A DNA stretch of 64,000 bases. Origin: Alloyangia pacifica. GTDB lineage: Bacteria; Pseudomonadota; Alphaproteobacteria; Rhodobacterales; Rhodobacteraceae. The first letter of the stretch is position 1, and every line of letters starts with the position of its first letter. Shown here one piece after another: positions 59,392 through 64,000 of the stretch. The position numbers and the translations under genes were made by a program. The DNA is taken from contig NZ_JAIVKX010000011.1 in NCBI RefSeq assembly GCF_020524285.1, forward strand, positions 1 through 64,000. The letters run 5' to 3'. A model generated the notes under the pieces. The model was not told the DNA's origin. It saw only the letters and a program-made list of their open reading frames with translations, and searched no databases.

Positions 59392-61659
59392 ATGACACCT
59401 GATGACACCTGCACCGCCTCGGACAGAGAGGCGATCGATGCGGGCCTCGCCCTTGCCACCGGTCAGGATTACTGGAGCACCCCCGCGGTCGAGGCCCTCG
59501 GGTTGCGGTCGCTGCGCTTCGCGGATGGCCCGCATGGGCTGCGCCTGCAAAACGACGAGAACCCCGATCACCTTGGCCTGGAACGGTCGCTGCCGGCGAC
59601 CTGCTTCCCGCCCGCGGTGACCCTGTCCTGTTCCTGGGACGAGGCGCTGATCGAGGAAGTCGGCGCCGCGCTCGGACGCGAAGCCGCGGCCGCCGGGGTC
59701 GACGTGATCCTCGGGCCGGGCCTCAACCTCAAGCGCAGCCCGCTCTGCGGCCGCAACTTCGAATACTATTCGGAAGACCCGCTGCTGTCCGGCACGCTCG
59801 CCGGGGCTGCCGCCCGCGGCATCCAGAGCACCGGCGTGGCCGCCTGCCTGAAGCACTTCGCCGCCAATACCCAGGAGCATGACCGGCATCGTGTCTCGGC
59901 CGAGATCGACATGCGGACGCTCCGCGAAATGTACCTGCGCAACTTCGAGATCGCCTTCGAAACCTCCGGTGCCTGGTCCCTGATGACCTCCTACAACCGG
60001 ATCAACGGCACCTATACCTCCGAGGATCCGTGGCTGCTTGGCGAGGTGCTCCGCGATGACTGGGGCTTCGACGGGCTGGTGATGTCGGACTGGGGCGGTG
60101 TCTACGAGCCGGTTGCCGCCTTCAACGCCGGCGTCGATGTCCGCATGCCCGGCCGTCCGCAGGACACCCGGGTGCGCGAGGCGCATGCCGAAGGGCGCGT
60201 CTCGGACTTGCGGGTGACGCAGGTGATCGAACGCATGCGGCTGCTCGCGGAGCGCACCGCCGACAAGCCTGCCGTGCCGGTCGAGCCCGAGGCGCAGGAC
60301 GCGCTGGTCCGCCGGGCAGCCGCCGCCTCCGCCGTGCTGCTTGTCAACGATGGGAGCCTGCCGCTCGACCTGCGCCCGGGACTGAAGGTCGCGGTCATCG
60401 GCGAGTTGGCGCGCAAGCCTCGTTACCAGGGCGCGGGCAGCTCGCGGGCGAACCCGCGCCGGATCAGCACCGCGCTCGACGTGCTGAGCGCCGCAGCGAC
60501 GCAAGCCGGGGCAGAGGTGGACTTTGCGCCGGGGTACACGCTGCAGGAGGATCCGGCGCAGCCGGACGTTATCGCGGCGGCACGGGACGTGGCGGCAAAG
60601 GCGGATGTGGTCATCCTGCTGCTGGGGCTTCCCGAGGCCTACGAGAGCGAAGGTCGCGACCGCAGCCACATCGACTTGCCGGAGCAGCAACTGGCGCTGA
60701 TCGAGGCGCTGCGCGTTCTCGATGCGCCGCGCGTCGTGGCCATGTGCAATGGCGCCGCCGTGACCACCGCGGGGTGGCGCGACGACGTGCAGGCCATCGT
60801 CGAGTTCTGGCTGACCGGCCAGGCGCATGGCGAAGCGATCACCGATGTTCTGACCGGCGCTGTAAATCCGGGGGGCCGCCTGTCCGAGACGATCCCCAAG
60901 AAGCTGGCCGACACCCCGAGCTACCTCGACTTCCCGGGCGACCACGAGATCGCGCGTCATGGCGAGCGCACCTTCGTCGGCTACCGCTGGTACGACGCGC
61001 GCGAGATCGAGGTGGACCATCCTTTCGGTCACGGGTTGTCCTACACCAGCTTCGCGTATGACGATCTCACCGTCAATGTCATGCCGCTGGAGGACGAGAC
61101 CGCCTTCCGGCTCTCGGTCAGCGTCCGCAACACCGGCCCGCGGTTCGGCAGCGAGGTGGTGCAGCTCTATGTGACCACGCCCGCCGGGTTTCTCACCCCG
61201 GAGCGCGAGCTGCGCGGATGGGCCAAGGTGGACCTGGCGCCGGGCGAAGTGCAGCGGGTCGAGATCGCCGTGACGCGCCGGCGGCTGGCCCATTGGCACG
61301 AGGCCGCCAACGACTGGGTGTTTGCGGGCGGACAGTTGACGCTGCACGTCGGCGCGTCGTCGCGGGACATCCGGCTCACTACCGCCGTCATGGTGCCTGG
61401 CCATCCGCTGCGGCTCGTGCTGGGCAAGTATTCCTCGCTGGGGCAATGGCTCGACCACGACATCATGGGACCGCGCCTCGAGGGTCTGATCGCCGAGCGC
61501 GGCGGGTTCCGCGGGCGCATCGCCGATCTGATGAACGATCCCGCCGGGCGCGAAGGCGTTTGCGATTGCCCGCTGGCGTCGCTGTCCGAGTTTCCCGGTG
61601 TCCCGCTGGTGCCCGAAGACCTCGACGCCCTCTGCGAGGAGGCTGCGGCGCTCGCCTGA
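59392..61659 (+). CDS. GH3-family beta-glucosidase
   Basis: A 755-residue glycoside hydrolase family 3 enzyme. The first barrel domain has RFADGPHGLRLQ, GPGLNLKRSPLCGRNFEYYS and ACLKHFAANTQEHDRH. The nucleophile aspartate is in GLVMSDWGGVYE near residue 231. The sandwich domain has VILLLGLPEAYESEGRDRSH, and a C-terminal fibronectin III-like domain follows (SVSVRNTGPRFGSEVVQLYV). No signal peptide is visible, so it is probably cytoplasmic and cleaves imported beta-glucosides. Start ATG 59392 was chosen where homology begins; the open frame continues about 74 codons upstream without family similarity. Confidence 0.88.
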   Translation: MTPDDTCTASDREAIDAGLALATGQDYWSTPAVEALGLRSLRFADGPHGLRLQNDENPDHLGLERSLPATCFPPAVTLSCSWDEALIEEVGAALGREAAAAGVDVILGPGLNLKRSPLCGRNFEYYSEDPLLSGTLAGAAARGIQSTGVAACLKHFAANTQEHDRHRVSAEIDMRTLREMYLRNFEIAFETSGAWSLMTSYNRINGTYTSEDPWLLGEVLRDDWGFDGLVMSDWGGVYEPVAAFNAGVDVRMPGRPQDTRVREAHAEGRVSDLRVTQVIERMRLLAERTADKPAVPVEPEAQDALVRRAAAASAVLLVNDGSLPLDLRPGLKVAVIGELARKPRYQGAGSSRANPRRISTALDVLSAAATQAGAEVDFAPGYTLQEDPAQPDVIAAARDVAAKADVVILLLGLPEAYESEGRDRSHIDLPEQQLALIEALRVLDAPRVVAMCNGAAVTTAGWRDDVQAIVEFWLTGQAHGEAITDVLTGAVNPGGRLSETIPKKLADTPSYLDFPGDHEIARHGERTFVGYRWYDAREIEVDHPFGHGLSYTSFAYDDLTVNVMPLEDETAFRLSVSVRNTGPRFGSEVVQLYVTTPAGFLTPERELRGWAKVDLAPGEVQRVEIAVTRRRLAHWHEAANDWVFAGGQLTLHVGASSRDIRLTTAVMVPGHPLRLVLGKYSSLGQWLDHDIMGPRLEGLIAERGGFRGRIADLMNDPAGREGVCDCPLASLSEFPGVPLVPEDLDALCEEAAALA

Positions 61660-61693
61660 GCGCCGCCTTCTTCGAAACGCCTTCTTTAGAAAC

Positions 61694-61723
61694 GTAAAAG
61701 GGCCCCATGAGGGGCCCTTTTAC
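61694..61723. terminator. Bidirectional rho-independent-type terminator
   Basis: GTAAAAGGGCCCC and GGGGCCCTTTTAC form a perfect 13-bp stem with loop ATGA. The stem has A-runs on its left and T-runs on its right, so it works in both directions as a canonical terminator. It lies between the convergent GH3 gene (ends 61659) and the ABC ATPase (ends 61740). Confidence 0.92.
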
Positions 61724-61739
61724 ATGCATGAAGCGGCGT

Positions 61740-63401
61740 TCAGCGCAGTGCGAACTGCTTCACCAGTTCGGGGTCCTGCTCCAGCGACGACAGCCAATCG
61801 GTGTCGAGCTGCGGGATCGAGGAGATCAGCAGGCGCGAGTAAGGGTGCTGCGCCTTTGCCGTCATGTCCCGTGCGGCCAGCGCCTCGACGACCTCGCCCT
61901 TGTACATCACCAGCACCTCGTCGCAGATCGCCTCGACCGTCGACAGGTCGTGGCTGATGAACATGTACGACAGGTCCAGCTCGCGCTGCAGTTCCTTCAG
62001 CAAGTCGATGATCGCGGCGGCGACGACGGTGTCGAGCGCCGAGGTGATCTCGTCGCAGAGGATCAGCTCCGGCTCTGCCGCAAGCGCGCGGGCGAAATTG
62101 ACCCGCTGCTTCTGACCGCCCGAAAGCTCGCCCGGAAGACGGTGGCGGATGGCGGCCGGCAGTTGGACCATGTCGAGCAGTTCGATCACCCGACGCTCCC
62201 GCTCGCGGCCCTTGAGGCCGTGATAGAACGTCAGCGGCCGGGCGAGGATTGCGCCGATGGAATGCGTCGGGTTGAGCGCGGTGTCGGCGAGCTGGAAGAC
62301 GATCTGGCTCTTGCGCAGCTCTTCCTTGGAGCGTTTCGCGAGGTCCGGCAGCATCTCCTGCCCGTCGATCAGCACGTCGCCGCGATAGGGAGGCAGGATC
62401 CCCGCGATGGCCCGCGCCAGCGTCGACTTGCCGGAGCCGCTTTCGCCGATGACGCCGAGGTTGCGCCCCCGCTCGAGCCGGAAGCTCACGTTCTTCAGGA
62501 CCTTTGCCAGCGGCTCACCGTTGCGCATGTGGCCGTAGCCCGCACAGAGGTCGCGGACCTCGATGATCGGACGGGGACGGGCCTCTTTCGACGCCGGGCT
62601 TGCATGCAGCTTGGGTTCGAAAGCGGACAGCAGTTCGCGGGTATAGGGATGGGAGGGCGCGTGCATGATCTGCTCGACGTCGCCCTCTTCCTGCACCTCG
62701 CCGCCCTTGAGCACGATAATCCGGTCGGCGATCTGGGCAACGACCGCGAGATCATGGCTGACGTAGACCCCCGAGGCCCCGCTTTCCGCCATGGCCGCCT
62801 TGAAGGCGCGCAGCACCTCGATCTGGGTGGTCACGTCGAGCGCGGTGGTCGGCTCGTCGAAGATCACCAGATCGGGGCTGCCGATCAGCGCCATGGCGGC
62901 CGAGAGGCGCTGCAGCTGCCCGCCGGAGACCTGATGCGGATAGCGGCTGCCGATGGTGTCCGGGTTCGGCAGGGCCAGCGCCCGGAAGAGCTCGACGGCG
63001 CGGGCCTCGGCCTTGGCGCGGGGCATCAGGTCGTGGATCGTGGTGATCTCGATCACCTGGTCCATGATCCGCTTGGACGGGTTGAAGGCGGCGGCCGCGG
63101 ATTGCGGCACGTAGGACACCTTCGTGCCGCGCAGTTCGGCCCGCTGGCGCTCGGTCATCGCGGTGATCTCGGACGTGCCGAGGCGGATGGTGCCGCCGTC
63201 GATTTCGCAGCCGGTGCGGGTGTGGCCCATCAGCGAGAGCGCGATGGTGGTCTTGCCGGAGCCGCTCTCACCGATGAGCGCGACCATCTCGCCGGGCGCG
63301 ATATCGAAGGAGACGCCCTTGATGATCTCGACTCGGCGGCCGCTGTCGGTGGTCGCGCCGATGCGCAGGTCGGAGACGGATACGAGAGGTTCGGTCATCA
63401 T
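61740..63401 (-). CDS. Two-domain dipeptide/oligopeptide-type ABC ATPase (DppD-DppF fusion)
   Basis: A 553-residue protein with two ATPase domains. The first has Walker A GESGSGKTT near residue 44, VPQSAAAAFNPSKRIMDQV, signature VSGGQLQRLSAAM and DLVIFDEPTTALDVTTQ. The second has Walker A GESGSGKST near 320, ADTALNPTHSIGAILARPL, signature LSGGQKQRVNFARAL and LILCDEITSALDT. Both carry the C-terminal oligopeptide-ABC segment HPYTRELL or HPYSRLL. Start 63401 overlaps the permease stop (ATGA). The systems of this family carry peptides or oligosaccharides. Beside a beta-glucosidase, a cello- or other oligosaccharide importer is plausible. Confidence 0.9.
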   Translation of the reverse strand: MMTEPLVSVSDLRIGATTDSGRRVEIIKGVSFDIAPGEMVALIGESGSGKTTIALSLMGHTRTGCEIDGGTIRLGTSEITAMTERQRAELRGTKVSYVPQSAAAAFNPSKRIMDQVIEITTIHDLMPRAKAEARAVELFRALALPNPDTIGSRYPHQVSGGQLQRLSAAMALIGSPDLVIFDEPTTALDVTTQIEVLRAFKAAMAESGASGVYVSHDLAVVAQIADRIIVLKGGEVQEEGDVEQIMHAPSHPYTRELLSAFEPKLHASPASKEARPRPIIEVRDLCAGYGHMRNGEPLAKVLKNVSFRLERGRNLGVIGESGSGKSTLARAIAGILPPYRGDVLIDGQEMLPDLAKRSKEELRKSQIVFQLADTALNPTHSIGAILARPLTFYHGLKGRERERRVIELLDMVQLPAAIRHRLPGELSGGQKQRVNFARALAAEPELILCDEITSALDTVVAAAIIDLLKELQRELDLSYMFISHDLSTVEAICDEVLVMYKGEVVEALAARDMTAKAQHPYSRLLISSIPQLDTDWLSSLEQDPELVKQFALR

Positions 63402-64000
63402 TCGCTCCTGTCGCGGATCTTGGTGGGCAGGTTGTCGATGAACATGTTCACCGAGATGGTCAGCGTGGCGATGGCGATGGACGGGAAGATCACCGCCGGC
63501 GCACCGAAGCTCATGCCTTCGATGTTCTCGCGCACGAGGCCGCCCCAGTCCGCGTTCGGCGGCTGCACGCCGAGGCCGAGGAAGGACAGCCCCGAGAGCA
63601 CCAGCACGATGAAGATGAAGCGCACGCCCAGGTCGGCGAGCACCGGGCCGAGGATGTTGGGAAAGATCTCGCGGCTGATGAGGTAGAAGGTCGTCTCGCC
63701 GCGGGCCCGGGCCACGGTCACGTAGTCCATCGTGTTGACGTTCACGGCGAGCGCGCGGGCGTAGCGGTAGGCGCCGGGGATGTAGATCGCCGCCAGCGTC
63801 AGGATGAGGATCGGTATGGAGGAGCCGAGGGCGGCGACGCTCACCAGCCCGAAGAGCAGCGAGGGGATGCCGTTCAGCGCATCGAGCAGGCGCGAGAGCA
63901 CCATGTCGAACCACCCGCCGATGACGGCGGCGACCATGCCCAGAAGGACACCGGCGGTGACCGTGATGAACACCGCCGCCAGCGAGATGCCCACCGTGTA
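63398..64000 (-). CDS. Dipeptide/oligopeptide-type ABC permease (DppC-like), N-terminus outside window
   Basis: The C-terminal part (about 200 codons) of an inner-membrane permease. Visible hallmarks are AYTLLRALAVNVNTMDYVTVARARGE-type ATPase-contact sequence (seen here as ALAVNVNTMDYVTVARARG), NILGPVLADLGVRFIFIVLV, and LGLGVQPPNADWGGLVREN near the end, which is typical of DppC/OppC. The frame runs off the right edge of the window, so the start and the first helices are missing. It overlaps the ATPase gene by four bases. A DppB-like partner and a binding protein are expected beyond the edge. Confidence 0.85.
   Translation of the reverse strand, partial: YTVGISLAAVFITVTAGVLLGMVAAVIGGWFDMVLSRLLDALNGIPSLLFGLVSVAALGSSIPILILTLAAIYIPGAYRYARALAVNVNTMDYVTVARARGETTFYLISREIFPNILGPVLADLGVRFIFIVLVLSGLSFLGLGVQPPNADWGGLVRENIEGMSFGAPAVIFPSIAIATLTISVNMFIDNLPTKIRDRSE

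Noticed and set aside
59113-61458. A 781-codon minus-strand open frame opposite the GH3 beta-glucosidase
   Set aside because: Antisense to a gene with clear catalytic motifs. The translation has no recognisable domain and begins and ends in other genes.
1-64000. CRISPR arrays, tRNA or rRNA genes, phage genes or a replication origin
   Set aside because: I looked for regularly spaced repeats, cloverleaf-like sequence, phage structural or integrase genes and parA/repA-like frames and found none that could be supported.

Overview
The window is about 64 kb of GC-rich DNA (roughly two thirds G+C by eye) packed with LysR regulators, TRAP and ABC importers and dehydrogenases. This gene style is typical of Alphaproteobacteria, most likely Rhodobacterales (Roseobacter group). 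A large accessory replicon is possible because almost every gene is for uptake or catabolism and no housekeeping, rRNA or tRNA gene was seen. The taxonomy and replicon are inferences from gene content.

Layout. 1-1109: tail of a TRAP large permease and a D-2-hydroxyacid dehydrogenase. 1110-1534: gene-free scar with an IS remnant. 1535-17141: a catabolic block with a divergent LysR, TcuA/TcuB-like flavoprotein and Fe-S membrane partner, a second flavoprotein, a ThDP-dependent enzyme and a cupin, then a second LysR, a branched-chain-type ABC importer (LivM, LivG and LivF fused in one 841-residue chain), an aldehyde dehydrogenase and an SDR. 17178-22638 (minus): an extra permease, a fused TRAP permease with its TAXI receptor, and a signal-less periplasmic-binding-like protein. 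22639-23665: gene-free, with a decayed IS3-family transposase end. 23666-29235: class I fumarase, acyl-CoA dehydrogenase, family III CoA-transferase, MaoC-type hydratase and CitE-like lyase, which together look like a C5-dicarboxylate (mesaconate, itaconate or methylsuccinate) route to acetyl-CoA and pyruvate. 29238-38201 (minus): a secreted cyclase-family protein, a complete Liv-type ABC importer, aldehyde dehydrogenase, SDR and methyltransferase. 38386-41799: zinc alcohol dehydrogenase, its LysR, and an MmgE/PrpD protein. 42256-50739: an AhpD-like protein with a probable frameshift, a broken CoA-transferase, then a long minus-strand operon (flavin reductase, LysR, DctP-DctQ-DctM TRAP importer, GST, carboxymuconolactone decarboxylase-like protein, LigI-like lactonase, SDR). 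50740-51643: decayed IS3 OrfA and a truncated IlvD/Edd dehydratase. 51645-56475: a truncated GH3 enzyme and a CUT1 sugar ABC importer. 56625-59147 (minus): succinate-semialdehyde-type dehydrogenase and tartrate-dehydrogenase-like enzyme. 59392-61659: GH3 beta-glucosidase. 61740-64000 (minus): a two-domain dipeptide/oligopeptide-type ABC ATPase and the start of its permease.

The genes read as successive import-then-degrade modules, each with an importer and several with a LysR regulator next to it. The scars (two related IS3 ends, an OrfA remnant, the IlvD/GH3 junction, the internally deleted CoA-transferase) lie between modules, which suggests the region was assembled by insertion and deletion. 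The least explained module is 1535-17141, whose enzyme set does not match a pathway I can name. A recurring structural feature is a strong stem-loop between the solute-binding-protein gene and the first permease gene in all three complete ABC operons.
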